From Micromonospora sediminicola (lineage in GTDB: Bacteria > Actinomycetota > Actinomycetes > Mycobacteriales > Micromonosporaceae): a stretch of 64,000 bases of DNA. The notes below the pieces were generated by a model that was not told the DNA's origin, did no database searches, and saw only the letters and a program-made list of their open reading frames with translations. Shown one piece after another: positions 23,945-33,332 of this stretch; the first letter of the stretch is position 1; every line of letters begins with the position of its first letter. The translations under genes and the position numbers were made by a program. The stretch covers positions 1,977,001-2,041,000 of the forward strand of contig NZ_FLRH01000004.1 of assembly GCF_900089585.1 (NCBI RefSeq). The letters are read 5' to 3'.

Positions 23945-24829
23945 GTGGCGGCGCTGGACGATGCCGGGATGGCCCGGCGGATGTGGACGCTCTTCGAGCC
24001 GGTCCACGCGGTGACCTACTTCCACCCGCGCGCCCGGGCCGCGTTCGAGGCGGTCGGGCTGCGCGGCTACTGGCGCGGTTACTTCGCCGGCCGGGCCGCG
24101 CCGCTCGGGCCGGTGGACGCGCCGACGGTCACGGCCGCCTTCTTCAGCTTCGCGCCGCCGATGGTGGCCCGCGCGCTGCCGTCGGTGTGGCGGCTGGCCA
24201 CGCCGGAGGAGGCGCTGCGCGCCCGGCTCACCGGTGCGGTGCAGGCGCTCGCCGAGTTCACCTACGAGCTGCCCGAGTCCCACCTCGTCGAGGCCGCCGA
24301 ACTGCTGGAGGAGGCGGCCGGGCGGGTGGACACGGCGGGTCGGGTGCTCGGCGCGGTCAACGCCGCCCTGCCCCGCGGGGAGTACCCGCTGGCCCGCCTC
24401 TGGCAGGCGGCCGCCACGCTGCGCGAGCACCGGGGCGACGGCCACGTGGCGGCGCTGGTGACCACCGGGCTGGAGCCGGTCGAGGTGGTGGCCTGGCGGT
24501 GCCGGGTCGACCAGTCGCGCGAGTTCCACCAGCCGGCCCGGGGCTGGACCGACGAGCAGTGGTCCGCCGCGGAGGAGCGGCTGGTCGAGAAGGGGTGGCT
24601 GACCCCCGAGCGGAAGCCCACCGCGCACGCCACCGAGACGTTCCGGAGCGTCGAGGACGCCACCGACCGGGCCGCGTCGGGCCCGTGGCGGGCACTGGGC
24701 GCGGAGCGCACCGCGCGGCTGCGGGAGCTGCTCGACCCGATCGCCACCCGGTGTCGCACGATCATCCCGCCGCAGGCCCCGATCGGTCTGCCCGCGCAGC
24801 GCTCCGCCGGGGTGACCCTGCCGGGCTGA
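23945..24829 (+). CDS. SCO6745-family protein
   Basis: 294-residue helical soluble protein, recognised as the actinobacterial SCO6745 family (RMWTLFEPVHAVTYFHPRARAAFEAVGLRGYWRGYFAGRAAPLG; later REFHQPARGWTDEQW). Function unknown. GTG at 23945 has CGGAGGTG seven bases upstream; TAGGTT at 23878 is a candidate -10. Followed closely by the HAD gene. Confidence 0.78.
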   Translation: MAALDDAGMARRMWTLFEPVHAVTYFHPRARAAFEAVGLRGYWRGYFAGRAAPLGPVDAPTVTAAFFSFAPPMVARALPSVWRLATPEEALRARLTGAVQALAEFTYELPESHLVEAAELLEEAAGRVDTAGRVLGAVNAALPRGEYPLARLWQAAATLREHRGDGHVAALVTTGLEPVEVVAWRCRVDQSREFHQPARGWTDEQWSAAEERLVEKGWLTPERKPTAHATETFRSVEDATDRAASGPWRALGAERTARLRELLDPIATRCRTIIPPQAPIGLPAQRSAGVTLPG

Positions 24830-24860
24830 ACCGGGCCGCCGGCTGGGGCAGGATGACGTC

Positions 24861-25514
24861 ATGGTGGACGCGGTGCTCTTCGACCTCGACGGCGTGATCG
24901 TGGATTCCGAGCCGGTCTGGGAGGAGGTCCGCCGGGCGTACGTGGCGACGCACGGCGGCGTCTGGCAGCCCGACACCCAGCGCCGGCTGATGGGCATGAG
25001 TACCGGCGAGTGGGCGGCGTACCTCAGCGGCGAGCTGGGCGTCGACCGGTCGGCCGAGCAGGTCGCCGCCGAGGTGGTGGCCGAGATGACCGACCGGTAC
25101 GCGCGACGCGTACCGCTGATCGACGGCGCGGACGCGGTGGTGCGCCGGACGGCCGCGCGGTGGCCGCTCGGGCTGGCCAGTTCCTCGCCGACCCGGCTGA
25201 TCGCCGCGGCGCTCGACGCGACGGGCCTGGCGGGCGCGTTCGGCGCGACGCTGTCGACCGAGGAGACCGCCCGGGGCAAGCCGGCGCCGGACGTCTGGCT
25301 GGCGGTGGCCGAGCGGCTGGACGTCGACCCGGCCCGGTGCGTGGCGGTGGAGGACTCCTCGAACGGCGTCCGCTCGGCCGCCGCGGCGGGCTGTCGGGTG
25401 GTGGCGGTGCCGCACGGGTCGTACCCGCTCGACCCGGACGCCGAGGCGCTCGCGGCCGTGCTGCTGCCCTCGATCGACGCGCTCACCCCGGAGCTGCTGG
25501 CGGACCTGCGCTGA
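24861..25514 (+). CDS. HAD phosphatase (beta-phosphoglucomutase-like)
   Basis: 217-residue HAD subfamily IA protein: LFDLDGVIVDSEPVW (motif I with both Asp), LASSSPTRLI (motif II Ser), ARGKPAPDVWL (motif III Lys), and CVAVEDSSNGVRSAAAAG (motif IV). These fit sugar-phosphate phosphatases or beta-phosphoglucomutases. Substrate unknown. 31 bases after the SCO6745 gene, probably co-transcribed. Confidence 0.85.
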   Translation: MVDAVLFDLDGVIVDSEPVWEEVRRAYVATHGGVWQPDTQRRLMGMSTGEWAAYLSGELGVDRSAEQVAAEVVAEMTDRYARRVPLIDGADAVVRRTAARWPLGLASSSPTRLIAAALDATGLAGAFGATLSTEETARGKPAPDVWLAVAERLDVDPARCVAVEDSSNGVRSAAAAGCRVVAVPHGSYPLDPDAEALAAVLLPSIDALTPELLADLR

Positions 25515-25579
25515 GGCGGGCCCGGCATGTTCGCGCGACCTTCGGGTAGCGCACCCACGACGACGGCGGAGGGACGACG

Positions 25580-26593
25580 ATGAAGGCGATCGTGTACGAG
25601 CGCAGCGGGGACGCCTCGGTGCTCCAGTTGGTGGACCGGCCGGTGCCGGAGCCCGGCCCCGGCGAGGTGCTGGTGCGGATGGCGGTGTCGGGGGTGAACC
25701 CGACCGACTGGAAGGCCCGCCAGGCGTGGCCCCTGCCGGCCGGCTGGCAGATCCCGCACCAGGACGGCGCCGGCGTGGTCGAGGCGGTCGGCGAGGGCGT
25801 GGACCGGATCCTGATCGGCGAGCGGGTCTGGGTCTGGGAGGCGGCCTGGCAGCGACCCTGGGGCACCGCCAGCGAGTACACCGTGGTGCCGGTCCGGCAC
25901 GCGGTGCCGCTCGGCTCGGCCTCGTTCGACCTGGGCGCGGCGCTGGGCATCCCGTTCATGACCGCGCACCGGTGCCTGACCGCCGGCGAGTTCATGCCGG
26001 ACAAGCTGCACGCCGGCGCGTTGAGCGACCACGTGGTGCTGGTGCAGGGCGGGGCGGGCGCGGTGGGCAACGCGGCGATCCAGCTCGCCCGCTGGGCCGA
26101 CGCCTGCGTGATCACCACGGTGAGCAGCCCGGAGAAGGCACAGCTGGCGGCGGCGGCCGGGGCCAACTTCGTGATCAACTATCGCGAGCAGGACGTGGTC
26201 GAGGAGGTCCGCAAGGTCGCGCCCGACGGGGTGCACACGATCGTCGAGGTCTCGGCCGCCCGCAACGCCGCGGCCGACGTGCAGATCCTGCGCACCGGCG
26301 CGGCGGTCTGCGTGTACGCCGACGACGGCGGCGACGAGGTGACGCTGCCGATCCGGCCCCTGATGGGCCCGAACGCGCGCTGGCAGTTCGTGCTGGTCTA
26401 CACCGCGCCGAAGGTGGCCAAGGCGCAGGCGGTCACCGACATCGCCGCCGCGGTGGCGCAGGGCGCGATCCGGGTCGGCGAACAGGCGGGCCTGCCGCTG
26501 CACCGGTATCCGCTGGCGCAGGCCGCCGCCGCGCAGCAGGCGGTGCAGGACAGCGTGGTGGGCAAGGTGCTCGTGAGCACCGCCGACGAGTAG
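25580..26593 (+). CDS. NADPH:quinone reductase-like MDR oxidoreductase
   Basis: 337-residue medium-chain dehydrogenase/reductase: N-terminal GroES-like domain (SGVNPTDWKARQ), Rossmann domain with VLVQGGAGAVGNAAIQLARW, and C-terminal HRYPLAQAAAAQQAVQ...GKVLVS. The zinc-binding cysteines of alcohol dehydrogenases are absent, fitting quinone-reductase-type enzymes. GGAGGGAC precedes the ATG. A strong hairpin follows at 26673. Confidence 0.85.
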   Translation: MKAIVYERSGDASVLQLVDRPVPEPGPGEVLVRMAVSGVNPTDWKARQAWPLPAGWQIPHQDGAGVVEAVGEGVDRILIGERVWVWEAAWQRPWGTASEYTVVPVRHAVPLGSASFDLGAALGIPFMTAHRCLTAGEFMPDKLHAGALSDHVVLVQGGAGAVGNAAIQLARWADACVITTVSSPEKAQLAAAAGANFVINYREQDVVEEVRKVAPDGVHTIVEVSAARNAAADVQILRTGAAVCVYADDGGDEVTLPIRPLMGPNARWQFVLVYTAPKVAKAQAVTDIAAAVAQGAIRVGEQAGLPLHRYPLAQAAAAQQAVQDSVVGKVLVSTADE

Positions 26594-26672
26594 GCAACCG
26601 GATTTCCCCGACATCGGGACAGAGGCGAACAAGTTTCGCAACAATGACGGTGCGGGTCACCCCGTAACGGAC

Positions 26673-26709
26673 GGGCGGCCCCGGCGCGGTGCGAACGCCG
26701 GGGCCGCCC
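26673..26709. terminator. Bidirectional hairpin terminator
   Basis: Perfect 14-bp stem, GGGCGGCCCCGGCG with CGCCGGGGCCGCCC, loop of nine bases, between the convergent quinone-reductase and acyl-CoA-ligase genes. Confidence 0.8.
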
Positions 26710-26774
26710 TCTGGGGAGGAATGTCCGTTGGAAACGTGTTCCTACCCGTGTTGGCGACGGTACGCCGGAAAGTG

Positions 26775-28424
26775 TTACGGCGCGGTCAGTTCGCGCACCT
26801 CCAGCCCGCCGTCCGCGTACCGCGAGCGCACGACCTTCTTGTCGAACTTGCCCACGCTGGTCTTCGGCACCGCGTCGATGAACGCCCAGCGCTCCGGCAA
26901 CTGCCAGCGGGCCACCGACGTGGCCAGGAAGTCCCGCAGCTCCTCCGCGGTGACCGAGGCGCCCTCGCGGACCACCACGGTGGCCAGCGGACGCTCGTCC
27001 CACCGCTCGTCCGGCACGCCCACCACGCACGCCTCCAGCACCGCCGGGTGCGCCATCAGGGCGTTCTCCAGCTCGACCGACGAGATCCACTCCCCGCCCG
27101 ACTTGATCACGTCCTTCGCGCGGTCGGTCAGCGTGATGTAGCCGTCCGGCGAGAGCGTGCCGACGTCACCGGTACGCAGCCAACCGTCCCGGAACTTCTC
27201 CTCGTCCGGCACGTCGTCCCCGACGTACCGGGCGGTCACCCACGGCCCGCGGACCTCCAGCTCGCCCACGGACGTCCCGTCCGCGGGCAGCGGCTCGCCC
27301 AGCGGGCCGACGATCCGCGCGGCCACGCCAGCCGGCACCCGGCCCTGGGTGTAGCGGTAGCCCCACGCGTCGTCGCCGGTCGCGCCGGCCGGCGGGCGGG
27401 AGACCGAGCCGAGCGGGGACATCTCGGTCATGCCCCAGGCGTGGATGACCTCGATGCCGTGCCGGTCGTGGAACGCGTGCATCAGCGCCGGCGGGCAGGC
27501 CGAACCGCCGACGATCACCTCCGTCAGCGAGGACGTGTCCACGTCGTGGCTGTCCAGATAGGCCAGCAGGTCGGTCCAGATGGTCGGCACCGCGCCGGCC
27601 AGGGTGGGCCGCTCGGCGGCGATCATGGCGGCGATCGGCTCGGCCTGGAGGAAACGGTCCGGCATGATCAGCGAGGCGCCGGAGAGGAACGCCGCGTACG
27701 GCAGGCCCCAGGACATGGCGTGGAACATCGGCACGATGGCCAGTTCCCGGTCCTTCGGGCCGAGGCCGAAGCCCTCCGGCATGCACACCTGGAGCGAGTG
27801 CAGGTAGATCGAGCGGTGCGAGTAGGCCACGCCCTTGGGGTTGCCGGTGGTCCCGGAGGTGTAGCAGAGCGCCGCCGCGTCGCGCTCGTCCACCTCGGGC
27901 CAGTCGTAGCGGTCCGGGCGGTCGGCCAGCAGCGCGTCCCAGTGGTGCACGGTGATCCGGTCGCCGGCCGCGGCCAGCAGCGGGGCCGGGTCGCCACCGC
28001 CGACCACCACCACGTGCCGCACCGTGGTCATGTCGCCGATCACCCGGGCGAGCAGCGGGATGAGCGTGGTGTCGACCAGCACCACCCGGTCCTCGGCGTG
28101 GTTCGCGATGTAGACGACCTGGTCGGGGAAGAGCCGGATGTTGAGCGTGTGCAGCACCGCGCCCATGCTCGGCACCGCGAAGTAGGCCACCAGGTGCTCG
28201 TTGTTGTTCCACATGAACGTGGCGACCCGCTCGTCGCCGGTCACGCCGCACTCGTCGCGCAACGCGTGGGCCAACCGGGCGGCGGCGCGACCCACCTCGG
28301 CGTACGTCATCCGGCGGGGCTCGGCACCGGTCCAGGTGACCACCTCCGCCGCGCCGTGCACGGTGGAGCCGTGTTCGAGGATCCGGGCGACCTGGAGGGG
28401 GGCTTCCATCATCGTGCTACGCAT
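26775..28424 (-). CDS. Long-chain acyl-CoA ligase (FadD-like)
   Basis: 549-residue adenylate-forming enzyme: P-loop YTSGTTGNPKGVAYSH, motif WGMTEMSPLGSV, DGWLRTGDVGTL, and the C-terminal PKTSVGKFDKK with the catalytic lysine. Activates medium or long-chain carboxylates to acyl-CoA via an acyl-adenylate. The ATG at 28424 (MRSTMMEAPL) fits homologue starts; 28451 and the MM further in are alternatives. Divergent from the Nudix gene. Confidence 0.88.
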   Translation of the reverse strand: MRSTMMEAPLQVARILEHGSTVHGAAEVVTWTGAEPRRMTYAEVGRAAARLAHALRDECGVTGDERVATFMWNNNEHLVAYFAVPSMGAVLHTLNIRLFPDQVVYIANHAEDRVVLVDTTLIPLLARVIGDMTTVRHVVVVGGGDPAPLLAAAGDRITVHHWDALLADRPDRYDWPEVDERDAAALCYTSGTTGNPKGVAYSHRSIYLHSLQVCMPEGFGLGPKDRELAIVPMFHAMSWGLPYAAFLSGASLIMPDRFLQAEPIAAMIAAERPTLAGAVPTIWTDLLAYLDSHDVDTSSLTEVIVGGSACPPALMHAFHDRHGIEVIHAWGMTEMSPLGSVSRPPAGATGDDAWGYRYTQGRVPAGVAARIVGPLGEPLPADGTSVGELEVRGPWVTARYVGDDVPDEEKFRDGWLRTGDVGTLSPDGYITLTDRAKDVIKSGGEWISSVELENALMAHPAVLEACVVGVPDERWDERPLATVVVREGASVTAEELRDFLATSVARWQLPERWAFIDAVPKTSVGKFDKKVVRSRYADGGLEVRELTAP

Positions 28425-28510
28425 GGGTAACAACGTAGTGTCGCCGGTCACACGAACGGAACCCCCCGGATCGGCCGAGCCCGGCCGGGATCGGTGCGTA
28501 GATTGTCCGG

Positions 28511-29002
28511 GTGAGCATCTCGTGGGCCGACTCGTACGTCGGGCAGCTCCGCGCCCTGGCCGGTGACCGCACCCTGATGTTCGTCGGCGCCCGCGCCGTG
28601 GTGCGCGACAACGCCGCCCGGGTGCTGCTGATCCAGCGCTCCGACAACGGCCAGTGGGCGCTGCCGGCCGGTGCGATGGAGCTGGGCGAGTCGATCGCCG
28701 ACTGCGCGGTCCGGGAGGTCCGCGAGGAGACCGGCCTGCGCGCGCTGCGGGTCAGCGCGTTCGCGCTCTACACCGGCCCGGACCGCACCCACACCAACAT
28801 GTACGGGCACACCTACCAGGTCTTCACCACCGCGTTCCGGGTCGACGAGTGGGACGGGGAGCTGTCCCGCTTCACCGACGAGACCACCGACGCCGGCTTC
28901 TTCCACCCGGACGAGTTCCCGACCCCGCTCTCGTCCAGCGTCCACGAGACGCTCGCCGACCTGGACGTCTTCGAGCAGACCAACCGCCTGATCCTCAAGT
29001 GA
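28511..29002 (+). CDS. Nudix hydrolase
   Basis: 163-residue Nudix protein with full box GAMELGESIADCAVREVREE followed by TGL (G-x5-E-x7-REUxEExGU satisfied). Hydrolyses a nucleoside diphosphate linked to another group; substrate unknown. The GTG start lies six bases after TAGATT (28499-28504), so the mRNA is probably leaderless. Confidence 0.86.
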   Translation: MSISWADSYVGQLRALAGDRTLMFVGARAVVRDNAARVLLIQRSDNGQWALPAGAMELGESIADCAVREVREETGLRALRVSAFALYTGPDRTHTNMYGHTYQVFTTAFRVDEWDGELSRFTDETTDAGFFHPDEFPTPLSSSVHETLADLDVFEQTNRLILK

Positions 29003-29030
29003 CCCGGCGCCGGGCCGCCGGCGCCACCGG

Positions 29031-30704
29031 TCACAGCATCGTCTGCGACTTCGCCTCCATGTCGGCGGCGGCCTCGTCCTTCGACTCCTTCGGCAGCGGC
29101 TTGCCGCCCGGCGCGGCGGCCTTCCCGCCCAGCGGGTCCGCGCCGCCGGTCGAGCCCTGCGGGCCGGCGCCGCGCAGCTGGTGGTTCGGCATGGCGAGGG
29201 TGACCAGCACCGCCAGCACGGCGATCAGGCCGGTGGTCAGGAAGACCAGGTGCAGCGACTCGACGAACGACGCCTGGATCGCGGCGCGTACCGGACCGGG
29301 CAGGGCGAGGATGGTCGCCGGGTCGTTGATCGAGATGTTCTCCGTGCCGCCGGCCGCCACCGCCGCCCGTTGCTGCGGCGGGAGCTGGGCGATCGCGCCC
29401 GGCAGCCGGTCGGACAGCTCGGCGGTGAGCCGCGACGACAGCACCGCGCCCAGGATCGCCACCCCGAACGACCCGCCCAGCGACCGGAAGAACGTCGCGG
29501 ACGAGGTGCCCGCGCCCAGGTCGCGGACGTCCACCGCGTTCTGCACCGCCAGGATCAACGACTGCATGCACAGGCCCAGCCCGACGCCGATCACCACCAT
29601 GTAGCCGAACGCGGCCCAGAGCGAGGTGCCCACCTGGAGCTGCCGGAACAGCAGCATGCCGACCACCAGCACGGCCGCGCCGGCCACCGGGAACCACTTG
29701 TACCGGCCGATCCGGCTCATCGCCCGGCCGGTGACGATCGACGTGACGATGATGCCGGCCATCATCGGCAGCATCAGCAGGCCGCTGCGGGTCGGCGAGG
29801 CGCCCTTGACGATCTGGAGGTAGAGCGGGATGAAGATGATCGACCCGAACATCACCAGGCCGAGCACGAAGCCGGCCGAGTTGGCCAGCGCGAACGTCCG
29901 CTTGCGGAACAGCCGCAGCGGCAGGATCGGTTCCCGGGTCCGGGCCTCCTGGAGCAGGAACAGCACGCCCAGCACCGCGCCCGCCACGAACAGCCCGACG
30001 ATCACGCCGGAGCCCCAGCCGTACTCGTTGCCACCCCAGCTCAGCGCCAACAGCAGGCAGCTCACGCCGGCGACCAGCAGCGCGGCGCCGACCCAGTCGA
30101 CGGTGTGCTCGCGCCGCTGGAACGGCACCAGCCGCATGACGTGCCAGCAGACCACGATGGCGAGGATCGCCAGCGGCACGTTGATGTAGAAGATCCAGCG
30201 CCAGTTGGTCTCCGCGAAGTAGCCGCCCACCAACGGACCGGCCACCGACGACAGGCCGAACACGGCGCCGAACAGACCCTGGTAGCGGCCCCGCTCCCGG
30301 GGGGAGACCACGTCCGAGATGATGGTGAACGCCAGCGTCATCAGGCCACCCGCGCCCAGGCCCTGCACCCCCCGGGTGACGATCAGCTGGGTCATGTCCT
30401 GCGACAGGCCGGCCAGCAACGAGCCGAGCAGGAACGTGCCGATCGAGAAGAGGAAGACCGGCCGGCGTCCGTACAGGTCGGCCATCTTGCCGTAGAGCGG
30501 CGTCGAGGCGGTCGACGCCAGCAGGTACGCCGTCACCACCCAGGAGTAGTGGTTGATCCCGCCCAGCTCGCCGACGATGGTGGGCAACGCGGTGCCGACG
30601 ATGGTCTGGTCGAGCGCCGCCAGCAGCATTCCGGTCATCAGACCGAACATCAGCAGGCGGATCTGGCGGGCGGGCAGGGCGGGACGAGCGGCCTGGGCGG
30701 TCAT
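29031..30704 (-). CDS. DHA2-family multidrug efflux MFS transporter (14 TM)
   Basis: 557-residue MFS protein with about 14 membrane helices and DHA2 (EmrB/QacA) motifs: LAALDQTIVGTALPTIVGELG in helix 1, GKMADLYGRRPVFL (motif A), and motif C GAVFGLSSVAGPLVGG. Exports hydrophobic drugs by proton antiport in characterised relatives; its own substrates are unknown. Hydrophilic tail of about 50 residues. Convergent with the Nudix gene. Confidence 0.88.
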   Translation of the reverse strand: MTAQAARPALPARQIRLLMFGLMTGMLLAALDQTIVGTALPTIVGELGGINHYSWVVTAYLLASTASTPLYGKMADLYGRRPVFLFSIGTFLLGSLLAGLSQDMTQLIVTRGVQGLGAGGLMTLAFTIISDVVSPRERGRYQGLFGAVFGLSSVAGPLVGGYFAETNWRWIFYINVPLAILAIVVCWHVMRLVPFQRREHTVDWVGAALLVAGVSCLLLALSWGGNEYGWGSGVIVGLFVAGAVLGVLFLLQEARTREPILPLRLFRKRTFALANSAGFVLGLVMFGSIIFIPLYLQIVKGASPTRSGLLMLPMMAGIIVTSIVTGRAMSRIGRYKWFPVAGAAVLVVGMLLFRQLQVGTSLWAAFGYMVVIGVGLGLCMQSLILAVQNAVDVRDLGAGTSSATFFRSLGGSFGVAILGAVLSSRLTAELSDRLPGAIAQLPPQQRAAVAAGGTENISINDPATILALPGPVRAAIQASFVESLHLVFLTTGLIAVLAVLVTLAMPNHQLRGAGPQGSTGGADPLGGKAAAPGGKPLPKESKDEAAADMEAKSQTML

Positions 30705-30716
30705 CCCGCTTCCTAT

Positions 30717-30747
30717 CCCACCGGGGGCGGATCATGCCCCCGGTGGG
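30717..30747 (-). terminator. Hairpin terminator of the DJ-1/PfpI gene
   Basis: Perfect 12-bp stem CCCACCGGGGGC / GCCCCCGGTGGG with a seven-base loop, starting 10 bases past the DJ-1/PfpI stop on the minus strand and just before the MFS start. Confidence 0.75.
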
Positions 30748-30757
30748 TGGTCGGGTT

Positions 30758-31315
30758 TCAGCGGGCGGTGTGCCGGCCCTCGGCGAACTCCTCCACGATC
30801 TTGGCGCAGAACGCCGGCAGGTCGTCCGGCTTACGGCTGCTGACCAGGCCGTTGTCGGTGACGACCTCCTGGTCGACCCACGTGGCGCCGGCATTGGTGA
30901 GGTCGGTGCGCAGGCTCGGCCAGGAGGTGATGGTGCGGCCCCGCACCACGTCCGCCTCGACCAGCGTCCACGGGCCGTGGCAGATCACCCCGACCGGCTT
31001 GCCGGCGTCGAAGAACGCCTTCACGAACCGGACCGCCTCCGGGTCCGTCCGCAGGAAGTCCGGGTTCGCCACGCCGCCGGGCAGCACCAACCCGTCGTAC
31101 GCCCCGGCGTCCGCCTCCTTGGTGGTGACGTCCACCTGGTACTGCTTGCCGTGGTCGAGGTGGTTGAAGGCCTGGATCGAGCCGGACTCGATGGAGACCA
31201 GCTCCACCTGGGCGCCGGCGTTCTCCACCGCCTCCCGGGGCTTGGTGTACTCGACCTCCTCGACGCCGTCGGCGGCCAGGAAGGCGATCCGCTTGCCCTG
31301 AAGTGTCGCTGCCAT
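30758..31315 (-). CDS. DJ-1/PfpI-family protein (protease I-like)
   Basis: 185 residues of the class I glutamine-amidotransferase-like fold: DGLVLPGGVANPD, nucleophile elbow VGVICHGPWTLVEA (Cys), and KRIAFLAADGVEEVEYT with the conserved Glu. Such proteins act as deglycases, chaperones or proteases under stress; activity here is not determined. Terminator 30717-30747 follows. Confidence 0.87.
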   Translation of the reverse strand: MAATLQGKRIAFLAADGVEEVEYTKPREAVENAGAQVELVSIESGSIQAFNHLDHGKQYQVDVTTKEADAGAYDGLVLPGGVANPDFLRTDPEAVRFVKAFFDAGKPVGVICHGPWTLVEADVVRGRTITSWPSLRTDLTNAGATWVDQEVVTDNGLVSSRKPDDLPAFCAKIVEEFAEGRHTAR

Positions 31316-31457
31316 GCTGCTCTCTCCTCTCCGGGGTGTGTCTGCACGGTTCCCCCGGCCGATACCCCGAAACCGGACGCCGCCGGTGGCCCGCGTCGCA
31401 CTCCCGCCCGCCCGGCGCGCAGGTTTGGCCGGTCGGTGCGGGGGGACCCGGAGGGGC

Positions 31458-33332
31458 ATGGCAGGAGCAGCAGCGGAAGAGCGCCGGCTGGCCACCGTGG
31501 TGGCGAGCTGGCAGGGGCGTCCCGTGCTGGTCGTCGGCGACGCCATGCTGGACGAGTGGCGGTTCGCCGAGTCGGAGCGGCTCTGCCGGGAGGCGCCCGC
31601 ACCGGTCCTCACCCTGCGCCGCCGGATCTCCGCGGCCGGCGGCGCCGCGAACACCGCGGTCAACGTCGCCGCCCTCGGCGGGCGGGCCGCGCTGGTCGCC
31701 CCGGTCGGCGCCGACGTGGCCGGTGACGAGCTGCACGACTGCCTGGACCGCGCGGCGGTCTGGGACCGGACGGTGAGCCAGCCCGGCCGTCCCACCCCGG
31801 TCAAGCGGCGGATGCTCGCCGGCAATCAGATCCTGCTCCGGGAGGACTCCGGCGGCCCAGAGGACGCGCTCGACGAAGACGGCGTGGCCCGCCTGCTGAC
31901 CGCGCTGCACTGCGCCACCGAGGAGCTGCGCGCGGTGGCCGCCGGGCATCCGCTCACGCTGGTGGTCTGCGACTACGGACTGGGCGCGCTGCCCTCGGCG
32001 GTCCGCGCCTGGCTGGTCGCAAACCGGGACCGGTACGGCACGGTGGCGCTGGACGCACACGACCTGGCCGACTGGCGCGGGCTCAACCCGACCGTGGTGA
32101 CCCCGAGCTTCGCCGAGGCGACCCGGCTGCTGGCCCGCGCCGCCGCCGGCTTCGCGCACGCCGAACGGGGTGCCGTCCGCGCTGGCGGCGACCTGCACCT
32201 CGACCACCCGGCGGAGGCCGACGGCCCGTCCGAGCTGGTGGTGGGCGCCGCGCCCGGCGGGGCCGGCGAGCGGACCACGGGCGGCCCGCACCCGACCTCC
32301 GGAGCGCCCGCCGCGACGGCCGCCACCGGCGGTCCGGCCGGGCCGACGGGTGAGCCGACGCCCGGTGAGGAGCGGGTGGCGTTGACCGGGGACGGTCTCA
32401 GCGTCACCGGCACCGGGGTGACGGTGAACGCGGCGGCCGGCGAGGGCGTGGACCGGGCGGTGCTGGCCGAGTCGCGCCTGCCCGAGCTGCGCGCCCACAC
32501 CGGCGCGGACGTGGTGGCGGTCACCCTGGACACCGAGGGCGCGGTGGTCGGCGGCGCCGACGGCTCGCCCCGGCGCAGCCACAGCACCCCGGTCCCGGCG
32601 AGCCACGCGGTGGGCGCCGGGGACTCGTACCTGGCGGCCATGACGCTGGCGCTCGCCGCCGACGCGGGTCTGCCGACCGCCGCCCAGCTCGCCCAGCTCG
32701 CCGCGACCATCACGGTCGCCGACACCGGCACCTGCGTGTGCCGCCGGGAAGACCTGCTCGCCGCGCTGGGCACCGGCGGTGAGGAAGCCGGGCACCCGGC
32801 CCTGGTCGGCGCCGAGGAGCTGACCGCGCTCGTCGCCGACCACCGCCGGGCCGGCCGCTCGGTGGTGTTCACCAACGGCTGCTTCGACGTGCTGCACCCC
32901 GGGCACGTCCGCTACCTGACCCAGGCCCGCGCGCTCGGCGACCTGCTGATCGTGGCGGTCAACTCGGACGGCAGCGTGCGGCGGCTCAAGGGCCCGGACC
33001 GGCCGGTCAACCCGGTCGAGGACCGCATCGCCCTGCTGGCCGCGCTGGCCTGCGTCGACCACGTGGTGGTGTTCGAGGAGGACTCGCCGGCCCGCCTGAT
33101 CGAGGCGGTCCGCCCGGACGTCTACGTCAAGGGCGGCGACTACCCGCCGGAGATGGTCCCGGAGGCGCCGCTGGTCCGCCGGCTGGGCGGCCAGGTGCGC
33201 ACGCTCGGGTACGTGCCGGACCGCTCCACCTCGGCGATCATCGACCGCATCCGCGCCCAGGCGGCCAGCGAGCACCGTGAGGCCGCGCCCGACCCGCACC
33301 TTCCCGCCGTGGGCGAGGGCAGGCCGGCGTGA
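31458..33332 (+). CDS. hldE: HldE-like bifunctional heptose-7-phosphate kinase / heptose-1-phosphate nucleotidyltransferase
   Basis: 624 residues. Residues about 20-430 are a PfkB sugar kinase (ISAAGGAANTAVNVAALGG; VTPSFAEATRLLA; catalytic VGAGDSYLAAM). Residues about 460-600 are a cytidylyltransferase domain (FTNGCFDVLHPGHVRYL; RLKGPDRPVNP; DVYVKGGDY). In Gram-negatives HldE makes ADP-heptose for LPS. Between the kinase halves is a Gly/Pro/Thr-rich insertion of about 100 residues (about 236-344) not expected in HldE. GGAGGG precedes the ATG. Its stop overlaps the next GTG by 4 bases, coupling it to a glycosyltransferase, so an activated heptose-like sugar for a surface glycan is likely. Confidence 0.8.
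   Translation: MAGAAAEERRLATVVASWQGRPVLVVGDAMLDEWRFAESERLCREAPAPVLTLRRRISAAGGAANTAVNVAALGGRAALVAPVGADVAGDELHDCLDRAAVWDRTVSQPGRPTPVKRRMLAGNQILLREDSGGPEDALDEDGVARLLTALHCATEELRAVAAGHPLTLVVCDYGLGALPSAVRAWLVANRDRYGTVALDAHDLADWRGLNPTVVTPSFAEATRLLARAAAGFAHAERGAVRAGGDLHLDHPAEADGPSELVVGAAPGGAGERTTGGPHPTSGAPAATAATGGPAGPTGEPTPGEERVALTGDGLSVTGTGVTVNAAAGEGVDRAVLAESRLPELRAHTGADVVAVTLDTEGAVVGGADGSPRRSHSTPVPASHAVGAGDSYLAAMTLALAADAGLPTAAQLAQLAATITVADTGTCVCRREDLLAALGTGGEEAGHPALVGAEELTALVADHRRAGRSVVFTNGCFDVLHPGHVRYLTQARALGDLLIVAVNSDGSVRRLKGPDRPVNPVEDRIALLAALACVDHVVVFEEDSPARLIEAVRPDVYVKGGDYPPEMVPEAPLVRRLGGQVRTLGYVPDRSTSAIIDRIRAQAASEHREAAPDPHLPAVGEGRPA

Noticed and set aside
23864..26644. 926-codon minus-strand frame
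   Set aside because: Spans the antisense of three recognisable plus-strand genes (SCO6745, HAD, quinone reductase).
30758..31825. Longer DJ-1/PfpI protein starting at 31825
   Set aside because: The extra N-terminus is low-complexity and antisense to the HldE-like gene; homology begins at the ATG at 31315.
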